DNA of 39,735 nt from Candidatus Coatesiibacteriota bacterium (GTDB lineage: Bacteria > JAFGND01), in the NCBI GenBank assembly GCA_016927185.1, contig JAFGND010000108.1, positions 1-39,735 of the forward strand. The letters run 5' to 3'. Position 1 is the first letter of the stretch; the number at the start of each line of letters is the position of its first letter. The notes under the pieces were generated by a model. It had not been told where the DNA came from. It made no database searches and was given only the letters and a program-made list of their open reading frames with translations. Of the stretch, positions 16,984-25,227 are shown piece by piece. The position numbers were made by a program, and so were the translations under genes.

Positions 16984-17154
16984 TTTAATCAATGAATAAC
17001 AAAATATATTTAAATGTAATGTCAAGATATAAAATATTGGCAACATAATCTAGCCCAAAACAGAAAAAACGAATATCTGAATTTAAATAGACTTGACACT
17101 CCATTCAAGTATAAGCTTTTGCACTTGTAATGTTTATATAAGAAAAGGATAAAA
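16984..17154. promoter_or_regulatory. Divergent promoter region between zinc-ribbon and Tiki-like genes
   Basis: Two TTGACA hexamers face outward: 17020-17025 on the minus strand and 17093-17098 on the plus strand. Neither has a consensus -10 at 16-18 bases, so they are only candidate -35 elements. The plus-strand one is embedded in the inverted repeat ACTTGA-N8-TCAAGT at 17091-17110, an operator-like arrangement. AAGG at 17145-17148 is the likely ribosome-binding site of the plus-strand gene. Confidence 0.35.
17091..17110. repeat. Inverted repeat ACTTGA-N8-TCAAGT
   Basis: Perfect 6-base arms separated by 8 bases lie 45-64 bases before ATG 17155 and overlap a TTGACA hexamer. The size and position fit a repressor or activator operator, but nothing identifies the regulator. 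Confidence 0.35.
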
Positions 17155-18741
17155 ATGAAGAAAAATTTGAACTATATTATCATTTTGATTATAATTGTAA
17201 TATTTGCTTTATTCATATATTTCAGCAAGAATCTTCTTTATCCCGAGAGAAAAAAAACTTCTTCACCCCAGAAAGAAGAAAAAGCAATTACTAAGGCAAG
17301 CTCAATTGATAAAATAAACAGCCTGGCACTTGATTCTGTTTCCGTTAGTCTACTCTCAAGGCTCAAAGAGAACAGTGTATTGATGATTGGTAATAATACC
17401 TATGGGCATTTTGTTTTTTTCAAACCCTTGATGGATCTATTAAATCTATGGTTTGAAGATGCAAAAAATGGCAGTAAAATAACTAAAATAGGATTAGTTC
17501 TGGAAAAAAGACCTGACCAGATAAGCCTCATAAAAGATTATTTCAGGACAGGAAATGCAGATGTACTCCTTGGAAACAATAAAACAATTATCCCGGCTAT
17601 AATATCCACTGAAGAGATGGCTTTCATAGAATTCCTGTATTTTCTTAAAAAGGATATTGATGAATTCAATAGGAAAGAAAAGACTGAAATCTGTTTCGAA
17701 ATCTTTGGTGAGGAGAAGGAAATAGATCCATCTACTTCAATTGATGATTTGAGGAAGTTTGCTGAAACAGAGAGAGACGAATTCTTGATAGAAAAACTCA
17801 AACATATTTTTGAAGAAAACAGTGATTTCAAATGGATAATCTTCTATGGAAACAGTCACCTCTTCAAGAAGAATAAAATTCCTAAAAAAGGTAGAAACAC
17901 TTATCTGGGATATTATATTAAAGATTATTTCAAAGATAAGGGGAATGCATTCATTGTAGGAGCAAGCCAGTCTTCTGATATATTTCCAGAAAGGAAAGAT
18001 TCATATTATGTTGATTCTCAAAAGATAATAGATCTTCTTAGCATAAAGGAAAAGAAAACTTACGCATTTCTTTTTCTATTTGATGCAATCATAAAATATC
18101 CAAAAGTGAATACCCAACCAGGTTGGATAAGTGCATCATTCACAACAAAAGTATTTAATTGGATGCTTAAGAAACCTCATAAGTATTATCAGGCAAATGA
18201 CCTTCTTATAAGCATGCAAAAAAGAAACCTGATATCCTTTTTTGTAATGATGGATTATAATCCGAAAACTGAAGCTGATTATGATAATGCAATAAAGGAA
18301 ATAACAAGACTTGAAGCAATTATCTCAGAAGATTCAGCTGAGATGGAAAAAAGGAAAAAAAACTGGATGAGATTATTGCAGGATATGGATCTTTTTTCAG
18401 TATGGAAAGATGGAACATATTTCAGGATATTAACTGAAGGGATAAAAATAACAAGGGGAGCAAATCAGTCCTTTCTTAATAATACATTAGCCTATGGCAT
18501 GGGAGAGATTAATCCAGTTATAAAACATGATGATTCCGGGACATATCAGAAGAGAATATTGTCTTACTTCTCCTCCAGAAGCCAACAATTGATTATCTCT
18601 GGTTATCTGAAATTCATGCTCTTGGGGAATAAGACAGAGCAGGAAAAAGCAAGGAAAGTCATGGAAGAGATAACCAAGAAAAATTTCATTCCATCATATA
18701 ACTACATGATTTGGTACTATGGGCATTTTGGTATAATGTAA
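17155..18741 (+). CDS. Membrane-anchored protein resembling the erythromycin-esterase/ChaN (Tiki) superfamily
   Basis: The 528-residue protein has an N-terminal transmembrane anchor (about 7-27), then a large extracytoplasmic domain. Two stretches resemble EreA/ChaN/Tiki-type enzymes. The first is VLMIGNNTYGHFVFF (75-89) followed by IGLVLEKRPDQ with Glu117. The second is ERDEFLIEKLKHIF, then WIIFYGNSHLF with His235, which corresponds to the conserved GxxH strand. In true EreA-type enzymes the first motif carries Glu and His (GExxHG); here Asn and Tyr replace them, so activity may be changed or lost. The C-terminal 250 residues are helical and unassigned. It is a single-gene unit, 22 bases from the convergent transporter gene. 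The family assignment is inference from motif order. Confidence 0.75.
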   Translation: MKKNLNYIIILIIIVIFALFIYFSKNLLYPERKKTSSPQKEEKAITKASSIDKINSLALDSVSVSLLSRLKENSVLMIGNNTYGHFVFFKPLMDLLNLWFEDAKNGSKITKIGLVLEKRPDQISLIKDYFRTGNADVLLGNNKTIIPAIISTEEMAFIEFLYFLKKDIDEFNRKEKTEICFEIFGEEKEIDPSTSIDDLRKFAETERDEFLIEKLKHIFEENSDFKWIIFYGNSHLFKKNKIPKKGRNTYLGYYIKDYFKDKGNAFIVGASQSSDIFPERKDSYYVDSQKIIDLLSIKEKKTYAFLFLFDAIIKYPKVNTQPGWISASFTTKVFNWMLKKPHKYYQANDLLISMQKRNLISFFVMMDYNPKTEADYDNAIKEITRLEAIISEDSAEMEKRKKNWMRLLQDMDLFSVWKDGTYFRILTEGIKITRGANQSFLNNTLAYGMGEINPVIKHDDSGTYQKRILSYFSSRSQQLIISGYLKFMLLGNKTEQEKARKVMEEITKKNFIPSYNYMIWYYGHFGIM

Positions 18742-18762
18742 TTCAAGCAGTTTTTTAATTAC
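18738..18762. repeat. Short inverted repeat at convergent junction
   Basis: GTAATT at 18738-18743 pairs with AATTAC at 18757-18762 across a 13-base loop that contains six T residues. It includes the plus-strand stop codon. The stem is A+T-rich and weak, so it is at most a marginal terminator for the two genes that converge here. Confidence 0.25.
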
Positions 18763-18763
18763 G

Positions 18764-19192
18764 CTATTTAATCTTGAATAAACAAGCGCTTACACCAAGC
18801 AAAATCAAGGCTATAATCCTCTGGAAGTTTATTGGTTGCCTTGGTAATCCTATCAAACCGAAATGATCCATTATCGTAGCTGCAAGGAACTGACCCAATA
18901 AAAGTAAACAAAGTGTTGTTGAAGCGCCTTGTCTTGGGAAAACATAAGCTCCAGCAGTTATTATGAAAAGACCGCAGATACCACCTGCTGCAATAGAAAG
19001 GTCTATATTCTTCACCTCTGAAAATCTGAATGATCCATGAGAAATCAATAAAAACAAGATTGCACCGGCAAGAACAATTATCGCATTTATTAAAATTGTC
19101 TGAGCTAATCCGATATTTTTCGCCCAGAGACCATTGAAAGGTCCCTGTAAAGCAACTGCAACTCCAATCAATATTGCTAGAATTATTTCCAT
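18764..19192 (-). CDS. YdcZ/DUF606-type small membrane transporter
   Basis: The 142-residue protein is almost entirely hydrophobic, with four or five predicted helices. It shows the DUF606 (YdcZ, drug/metabolite transporter superfamily) pattern: ILIGVAVALQGPFNGLWAK at the N terminus, GICGLFIITAGAYVFPRQGA in the middle and LLLLGQFLAATIMDHFG. The C terminus ends ALILLGVSACLFKIK. Its substrate is unknown. It is the last gene of the minus-strand molybdenum hydroxylase run and overlaps the FAD-subunit gene by 10 bases, so it may move the substrate or product of that enzyme. Confidence 0.88.
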   Translation of the reverse strand: MEIILAILIGVAVALQGPFNGLWAKNIGLAQTILINAIIVLAGAILFLLISHGSFRFSEVKNIDLSIAAGGICGLFIITAGAYVFPRQGASTTLCLLLLGQFLAATIMDHFGLIGLPRQPINFQRIIALILLGVSACLFKIK

Positions 19193-20013
19193 TCTATGAA
19201 TTTCCTTATCACTCTAAGTAGCACTTCCGTCCTGTAAATACAAGTCGATCTTACGTCATTTATTGGTGAAATATCTCTGAGCAAGGCATTTCTTAGTTCA
19301 CTCTCTGAAATCCGTCTATTTATTACAGATTCCTCAAGATTAAACAGTCTTGCAGGTATTTCCTTTACGCTTCCTGCAGCAAATCTGCAAGGATCTTTTG
19401 TTTCAAATTCCTTTGCAATATATGAAGAAACAACTATTTTGGAAAGAGAAAGATTCTTCCTGTTTCCTATTTTTCTGAATAATATGCGTCCCTGCTCCAA
19501 TGGTTTTACAATTATTCCAGTGATTAATTCATATGGTTTCCTTGAAGTTCTCTTGTATGAAACATAGTAGTCTTTTAAATCTATCTGTCTTGTTTTCTTG
19601 TCTGAAGTAAGTATAAGGGAACTGTCATGGACAAGAAGTGCAGGGATCAAATCTGCTGCTGGAGAAGCATTCGCAATATTTCCCCCGATTGTTGCAAGAT
19701 TTCTTATCTGTACCGAACCAATATTTATGGCAGAAGCTGCTATCAAGGGGAAATGTTCTGCGATTATATGATTTTCACACAATTTTCTAATTGTTGCAAG
19801 CGAACCAATCCATAAATTTCCATCTTCTTGCAGATTAATAAAAGAAAGCTCTTCTGTAAGATTATTCAAATCAATAAAACTGTTTTTCTTCGAAAGAACC
19901 CCCTTTGCCAAAAGAGGCATCAAATCAGTTCCTCCAGCAAATGGAATGAAATTCTGGTTTTCTTTCAGGAAAGATACTGCTTCCTGTAAGGATTTTGGAA
20001 TAAAAACCTTCAT
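19183..20013 (-). CDS. Molybdenum hydroxylase FAD-binding subunit (xanthine dehydrogenase type)
   Basis: The 276-residue protein is the CO-dehydrogenase/xanthine-dehydrogenase FAD subunit, which passes electrons from the [2Fe-2S] clusters to an acceptor. The FAD-binding motif FAGGTDLMPL lies at residues 25-34. The second signature IGSVQIRNLATIGGNIANAS is followed by PAADLIPALLVHD, and there is a CODH C-terminal domain with GNRKNLSLSKI. It overlaps the iron-sulfur subunit gene by four bases (ATGA at 20010-20013) and the transporter gene by ten, so it belongs to one transcript. Confidence 0.93.
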   Translation of the reverse strand: MKVFIPKSLQEAVSFLKENQNFIPFAGGTDLMPLLAKGVLSKKNSFIDLNNLTEELSFINLQEDGNLWIGSLATIRKLCENHIIAEHFPLIAASAINIGSVQIRNLATIGGNIANASPAADLIPALLVHDSSLILTSDKKTRQIDLKDYYVSYKRTSRKPYELITGIIVKPLEQGRILFRKIGNRKNLSLSKIVVSSYIAKEFETKDPCRFAAGSVKEIPARLFNLEESVINRRISESELRNALLRDISPINDVRSTCIYRTEVLLRVIRKFIEWK

Positions 20014-20489
20014 CTTACTTTGTCCTTCAAACTTTCTATAGCTTGAATTATTTGTTCATATCCGGTACATCTGCAGATATTTCCGCCTATAGCATTTTTT
20101 ATCTGAATTCTGTCTTCACAATCCCCTTTCAATATGTAAACATAGTAATAAACTGCCATAAGAAGTCCTGGAGTGCAAAAACCACATTGTAAAGCCATGA
20201 CTTCCTTGAATGCTTCCTGAATAGGATTCAATTTTTCATCAACCTGTAATCCTTCTATTGTTATAATATCTTTTCTATTGAGTTTGAAGGCAGGATAAAG
20301 ACAGCTGTTAATAAGAGTGGCATTCAAAATAACACTACATGCACCACATTCCCCTTCACGACATCCCTCTTTGGTTCCTGTTAAATGAAGATCCTCTCTT
20401 AAAATTCTGCTGAGTGGTTTAAGTGGAGGAACTTCAAGATCGTATTGCTTTCCATTGACCCAGAAATTTATTTTAATAAAGTCATTCAT
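20010..20489 (-). CDS. Molybdenum hydroxylase [2Fe-2S] subunit
   Basis: The 159-residue protein holds both clusters of the xanthine oxidase family. The plant-ferredoxin-type cluster uses Cys43, Cys48, Cys51 and Cys63 (GCREGECGACSV). The second uses Cys102, Cys105, Cys139 and Cys141 (QCGFCTPG and ICRCTGY). All eight ligands are present, so the electron path from the molybdenum centre to FAD is intact. The gene overlaps the molybdenum-subunit stop by eight bases and the FAD-subunit start by four. Confidence 0.95.
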   Translation of the reverse strand: MNDFIKINFWVNGKQYDLEVPPLKPLSRILREDLHLTGTKEGCREGECGACSVILNATLINSCLYPAFKLNRKDIITIEGLQVDEKLNPIQEAFKEVMALQCGFCTPGLLMAVYYYVYILKGDCEDRIQIKNAIGGNICRCTGYEQIIQAIESLKDKVR

Positions 20490-22689
20490 TTTTCTTCATC
20501 CATACTTCAAGAATTCTTTCAGGAAGAAAGGGAATACTGTGAAAATCAATCCCTAGTGCTTGACGAAGAGCATTATTAATTGCTGCAGGAGGACCATTCA
20601 TTGGTAGTTCTCCCAGTCCCTTGGCTCCATATGGACCGTAATTGCTTTTGTTCTTCATGAACTTGACATTTATTTGTGGCATATCCATTGCAGTAGGCAC
20701 AATATAATCTGTCATTGAATTATTCCTGACAACTCCATTTTCAAATATCAAATTCTCATACATTGCATAACCAATCCCCTGCATTATACCTCCCCTTATC
20801 TGACCTTCTGATAACGGTTTATTAATTACTGTTCCTATATCATAGTATGCATGGAATTTCCTTATATCTATCTGGAAGGTATCAAGCTGAACTTCTATTT
20901 CAGCAATATTACATCCAAGAGAATATGATCTATATGCTTCTCCCTGATATGTCTCATCGTCAAAACTAAGCTCTTCTGGATGTCTGTAATCTTCAATTAT
21001 TGTCAATTCTCCATGTTCTGAAATATACTTCCCTGCTTTCTTGTTGAAATCATCCTCGCGGGGAGAGCTTTTCTGTAAAATCCTTTTTAGCTTTTTTGAA
21101 GCTTTGTATATAAGATCTCCAATTATCAATGTGGTCCTTGAAGCTACTGTTGGTCCGCTATCTGGAGTACTTAATGTATCTATTTTACCAACATATATAT
21201 TTTCTGGTGGAATTTGCAAAGCTTTTGAAGCAATCTGAATCATTACCGTATTGCAACCTTGTCCCATATCTATATTGGAAAAAAGAAGCTCAATACTTCC
21301 ATTTGCTTTTAAAGTCAGTCCAGCTCGCGAAGAAAGTATCCTTTCTCCATTTCCTGTAAATCCATTACCATGCATGAACAAGGAAATACCTATCCCTTTT
21401 TTCATCTCTCTGTTTTTTGAATTGAAAATATTATTTTTTTCATATTTGGTAATATACCGAGTTTCTTTCAGTGCATCATTCAGCATTTCAGGCAGTATGC
21501 ACTCGTTTCCTATATTTTGACCAGTGCACAGTATGCTTTGAGGTTTAATAATATTAATTCTACGTATGTCAACAGGATTCATTTTCAACTTTGATGAAAT
21601 TTCGTCAATATGGCTTTCTATTGCAAACATTGATTGAGGAGCACCAAAACCCCTGAAAGCTCCGGATGGAGGAGTATTTGTACATACAAGTTCTCCATCA
21701 ATGACGACATTATCACATTCATATACTCCCATAGCATGAAGTATACTTCTTGATAAAACAACCTTGGATAAAGTCTCGTATGCACCAGCATCAAGAATGA
21801 CTTTTACTCTTGCAGCAACTAGTTTGCCTTCTTTATAGAATCCCAATTCCTGTTTTATAAGTGATGGGTGTCTTTTGGTTGTGAATGCAATATCCTCACC
21901 CCTTTCAAGAATCATCTTTACAGGTTTTCCTGCTTTCATGGTTAAAAGTGCAGCATGTAATGCTAAAAGAGAAGGGAAATCTTCCTTGCCTCCAAAAGCT
22001 CCTCCTGTTGTTGTTGGTTGAACGCTGATTCTTTTTCTGGAAATGCCCAAACCCAATTCAAGTGCTTCTACCACATAGAAAGGACATTGCATTGATCCCT
22101 TTATATTCAGAACTCCATTTTCCATATATCCAATCATACCCTGAGTTTCGAGATACAGATGTTCCTGGTGAGGTGTTCTGTATATTCTCTCGGATTTGAA
22201 ATAAGATTCTTTAAGAAATTTGTCGGCATTTCCCTTTTTTATCCTGAGTCTCCTGAAAATATTATCTTTGTTTACCAGAATTTCTTTTTTGTTCAAGGAA
22301 TCTACCATATCTGTACATGCAGGAAGACGCTCTATAGATAGCTCTAATGAAGCTAAAACATCTTCGAGAAACTCCCTATCTTTATGAGCAATCAAGGCTA
22401 TTGCCTGACCTTTATACCTGATTTCTCTCTCTGTAAGTATAGGTAAATCAGATTCTACACTTGAAACGCAGTTTTTCCCTGGAATATCCTTGTATGTAAC
22501 AAAGACCAGGTCTTTCTTTTTATATTGCTCAGGAATTGAAATCTTGTTGAGAATACCGCGGGTTATTGGAGATCTGACAATTCTGCCATACAGCATATCT
22601 GGCATATAAATATCATCCACAAATAATGCTTTTCCCCTCAATTTTTCATCAGCATCAACTCTATGGAAAATCTTTTTATCCTTCTTCAT
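20482..22689 (-). CDS. Molybdenum hydroxylase catalytic subunit, xanthine dehydrogenase-like
   Basis: The 735-residue subunit binds molybdopterin and hydroxylates the substrate. Moco-binding stretches include TTTGGAFGGKED (227-237), GAFRGFGAPQ (343-352), DMGQGCNTVM and GAKGLGELPMNGPP (688-701). Catalytic Glu694 and Gln201 are in place. Glu236 and Arg314 occupy the positions of the purine-binding Glu232/Arg310 of Rhodobacter capsulatus XdhB (Glu802/Arg880 of the bovine enzyme), residues lost in aldehyde oxidases. A purine substrate is therefore likely, though not proven. No XdhC-type maturation factor or Moco-synthesis gene is in the window. The gene starts one base after the kinase stop. Confidence 0.93.
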   Translation of the reverse strand: MKKDKKIFHRVDADEKLRGKALFVDDIYMPDMLYGRIVRSPITRGILNKISIPEQYKKKDLVFVTYKDIPGKNCVSSVESDLPILTEREIRYKGQAIALIAHKDREFLEDVLASLELSIERLPACTDMVDSLNKKEILVNKDNIFRRLRIKKGNADKFLKESYFKSERIYRTPHQEHLYLETQGMIGYMENGVLNIKGSMQCPFYVVEALELGLGISRKRISVQPTTTGGAFGGKEDFPSLLALHAALLTMKAGKPVKMILERGEDIAFTTKRHPSLIKQELGFYKEGKLVAARVKVILDAGAYETLSKVVLSRSILHAMGVYECDNVVIDGELVCTNTPPSGAFRGFGAPQSMFAIESHIDEISSKLKMNPVDIRRINIIKPQSILCTGQNIGNECILPEMLNDALKETRYITKYEKNNIFNSKNREMKKGIGISLFMHGNGFTGNGERILSSRAGLTLKANGSIELLFSNIDMGQGCNTVMIQIASKALQIPPENIYVGKIDTLSTPDSGPTVASRTTLIIGDLIYKASKKLKRILQKSSPREDDFNKKAGKYISEHGELTIIEDYRHPEELSFDDETYQGEAYRSYSLGCNIAEIEVQLDTFQIDIRKFHAYYDIGTVINKPLSEGQIRGGIMQGIGYAMYENLIFENGVVRNNSMTDYIVPTAMDMPQINVKFMKNKSNYGPYGAKGLGELPMNGPPAAINNALRQALGIDFHSIPFLPERILEVWMKKNE

Positions 22690-22690
22690 T

Positions 22691-24733
22691 TCATTTATTT
22701 CTTTCTAAAACTTTTGAAGGATAGGCTATCCTGAAACCGACATGAGGAAGTCTTGAGTTTGCAGAGATTTCTTCATAATAACAACAAGAAAGAGATTGAA
22801 GATTATCTTTGTAACTTCCTCCCTTTATTATCTGGGTATTGCTGTTTTCAGGCTTATCCTTCCTGCACCATTCAGATACATTGCCTGCCAAATCAAAAAA
22901 ACCTTTTCCTGTAGGAATAAATAATCCAACCGGAATTATTCCTGTTCCGTCTTCATTCAAGCTATATCTTTTTATAACAAGATCTCCAGAATAATCCTTA
23001 TTATTTGAAAGATCAGTTCTTGGATAATCTCCCCAGGGATAAGTATCCCTCTTTTTAATATCTATACAGGAAGCACTTATCCATTCATCCTCTGTTGGCA
23101 AGAATCCTGATGACCATTTGGCATAAGCTACTGCACCATAATAACTTACTAAATTAACTGGATAATTAGCAAATCCTGACTTGACTTTGAAAACTCCATC
23201 CTTCAATTCTATGAGGGATTTAGGATTATCAAGGTCAATATAGCTTATTCCACCTTCAATCTTGTTTCCATTTTTGTTCAGGAAATAAGTATATTCATCA
23301 ACTGTAACTTCCTTTGCCATCATCCACACTCCAGGATGATTGACAAATCTTCCATTTTTCTCTGCAATAAAATTATCTATCCAGACCAGGTCTGAACCAG
23401 TCAGGGGATGTTTCTGAATCCCTTTTGGTACAAGATCAATACGCAATTTCAAATGCTCCCCAGATTTAATTTCTATTTTTGCATATTTTGATTGAAAACC
23501 TTGTTCTTCTATTGTAAGCAGATAATTCCCTGGGGGCAATTTTATTCGGTTTTTACTAACCTTTCCTTGTTGATCTTCATTCTCCCCTTTTATTATAAAT
23601 CCAGCATTATCAGGAGAAGTATCAAGAATTAGAAATCCTGGTATGAAAGACATATCTGGCATTTTCCCAAGGAAAAACAGAGAAGTAATTCCAATGAAAC
23701 AAGCAGAAATAAGAATCAGAAAACAACTTAAATATGTAATTTTTCTTGATTTCTGTCTTGCCACATTTGTTTCAGATTTTTTCTCAGCAATTCCTTCCTC
23801 ATAACTTTCTACTATTGCCTTCTTTTCAAGGGCATCAAGAAAATCCCTTATAGAAAAAAATCTATGTTCAGGTTCTTTGGAAAGCGATTTTTTAATGATT
23901 GATTGTATATAAGATTCTTCATTATCAAGTGTTGGTGGTTTCATGGTAAGATGCATTTCCTTTAGCTCATCAAGACTGTTTCCTTCAAACGGGACTTTCC
24001 CAGATAGCAATTCATAAAAAACTATACCCAGACTGTATATATCACTTGCAGGATTCGCCTCTTTACCTATAAATAGTTCTGGTGACATATATGCTGGAGA
24101 GCCAAGCAGCGTTCCTGAATGAGTTATCCTTGCTTCAAGAGCAGCTTTGGCTATTCCAAAATCAACCAGAACTGCTTTCTCATACTTGTCAAACATGATG
24201 TTAGCTGGCTTCAAATCCCTGTGAATGACTCCCTGAATATGAGCATATTCAAGTGCGCTGCAGATATCTTTTATTATCATTATAATTTTGTCTCTTGTAA
24301 ATCTTCTCTCAAGATTAAGTCTTGTTCTCAAGTCATGACCAGGCAAGTAATCCATTACTATATAATAAACCCCTTCCTGTTCTCCAACATCATAAATTCT
24401 TATTATATTTGGATGACGTAGTCTTGCTGCAACTTTTGCCTCAAGCATAAATCTGCTTATATATTCTTCCTTCTCTGCCAAATTACGAGGCAATATTTTT
24501 ATTGCTACCGGGTGGGACAATTTCTTGTCGTAGCCTTTAAATACCGTAGCACAAGATCCGCCACCTATGAATCTTATGAATTTGTATCTTTGTGAAATCT
24601 CTTCAAATGGGAGGTTTGTTTTTTCAAAGCTTAATGCCTCTTTTTCAAACTCTTCGAGTGTCTTCCTGTCCTGTTCTAAATCATTTTCCTGAAAATCATT
24701 GCCAGTTCTGTTAGAATCTGAACGATTATCCAT
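22691..24733 (-). CDS. Ser/Thr protein kinase - PEGA-like - SUMF1-like fusion
   Basis: The 680-residue protein begins with a PknB-type kinase: glycine loop GGGSCATVF (57-65), Lys79, Glu98, HRDLKPAN (171-178), DFG (191-193) and SPE (217-219). All catalytic residues are present. A transmembrane helix follows (about 333-356), then a PEGA-like beta domain (366-435, GFLILDTSPDNAGF and LPPGNYLLTI). A formylglycine-generating-enzyme/SUMF1-fold domain ends it (450-672: FLPTEDEWISAS, TYPWGDYP, FDLAGNVSEWC, IKGGSY and VGFRIAYP). The predicted layout is a cytosolic kinase with an outside sensor or binding domain. The first of the two active-site cysteines of true FGEs is Lys642 here, so the SUMF1 fold is probably not an FGE. 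The gene lies 11 bases after a lipoprotein gene and one base before the hydroxylase genes. Confidence 0.93.
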   Translation of the reverse strand: MDNRSDSNRTGNDFQENDLEQDRKTLEEFEKEALSFEKTNLPFEEISQRYKFIRFIGGGSCATVFKGYDKKLSHPVAIKILPRNLAEKEEYISRFMLEAKVAARLRHPNIIRIYDVGEQEGVYYIVMDYLPGHDLRTRLNLERRFTRDKIIMIIKDICSALEYAHIQGVIHRDLKPANIMFDKYEKAVLVDFGIAKAALEARITHSGTLLGSPAYMSPELFIGKEANPASDIYSLGIVFYELLSGKVPFEGNSLDELKEMHLTMKPPTLDNEESYIQSIIKKSLSKEPEHRFFSIRDFLDALEKKAIVESYEEGIAEKKSETNVARQKSRKITYLSCFLILISACFIGITSLFFLGKMPDMSFIPGFLILDTSPDNAGFIIKGENEDQQGKVSKNRIKLPPGNYLLTIEEQGFQSKYAKIEIKSGEHLKLRIDLVPKGIQKHPLTGSDLVWIDNFIAEKNGRFVNHPGVWMMAKEVTVDEYTYFLNKNGNKIEGGISYIDLDNPKSLIELKDGVFKVKSGFANYPVNLVSYYGAVAYAKWSSGFLPTEDEWISASCIDIKKRDTYPWGDYPRTDLSNNKDYSGDLVIKRYSLNEDGTGIIPVGLFIPTGKGFFDLAGNVSEWCRKDKPENSNTQIIKGGSYKDNLQSLSCCYYEEISANSRLPHVGFRIAYPSKVLERNK

Positions 24734-24744
24734 CTTTTGCCTGT

Positions 24745-25227
24745 CTAATTCAGAGATATATAGAGATGATAACCTTCTTCTGTTACTGTACTGTCAGGAG
24801 CTGAGCCATCTGCCTTGTTTATCTGCCTGGAAGGTAAGGGAGCACCAGTTTTTAGTTGAATCTTGGTTACTACAGCATATTGCCTTAGATTCCAGCACCA
24901 TGTTTCCGTGGAATCAGTGGATGTATAAATTATATAATAATCTGTCAATTTCAATGTACTTATAGGTTTTGAAGATAATGAAACTCGCTTGGGTCTGGAT
25001 GAAGTATTATCAATAATGCTGAAAGTCTGCACTGGATATTTTTTCAGCATGGTTTTTATTTCCTGTGTAACTGGATGAGGACCCGCATCTTTGTATACTG
25101 TCATGGGAACAGGAGGTGGTTTTTCCTCCTCCTGCTTTTCCTTTTTCTCCTCATACTTCTTAGAAGTTCCACATGAAAGCAAGAAGCAGAAAAAAATACA
25201 AATCGTAAAAAGAACTTGTTTTTTCAT
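24745..25227 (-). CDS. Predicted lipoprotein of unknown function
   Basis: The 160-residue protein has a signal peptide ending in the lipobox FLLSCGTS (Cys19). A charged Lys/Glu-rich and proline-rich spacer follows (EEKKEKQEEEKPPPVP), as in lipoproteins that must reach away from the membrane. The C-terminal part is beta-rich with no recognised family. Its start overlaps the stomatin-gene stop by one base (TAATG on the minus strand, 25225-25229), and the kinase gene begins 11 bases after its stop. It may be an outside partner of the kinase, but that is a guess from position. Confidence 0.78.
   Translation of the reverse strand: MKKQVLFTICIFFCFLLSCGTSKKYEEKKEKQEEEKPPPVPMTVYKDAGPHPVTQEIKTMLKKYPVQTFSIIDNTSSRPKRVSLSSKPISTLKLTDYYIIYTSTDSTETWCWNLRQYAVVTKIQLKTGAPLPSRQINKADGSAPDSTVTEEGYHLYISLN

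Noticed and set aside
16984-17046. Hydrophobic N-terminal extension of the zinc-ribbon protein from ATG 17046
   Set aside because: The extra DNA is A+T-rich, contains a TTGACA on the coding strand and would put a hydrophobic stretch before an N-terminal zinc ribbon. ATG 16983 gives a more normal protein.
22691-24733. True formylglycine-generating enzyme (sulfatase maturation)
   Set aside because: The first catalytic Cys is replaced by Lys642, the domain is fused to a kinase, and no sulfatase gene is nearby.
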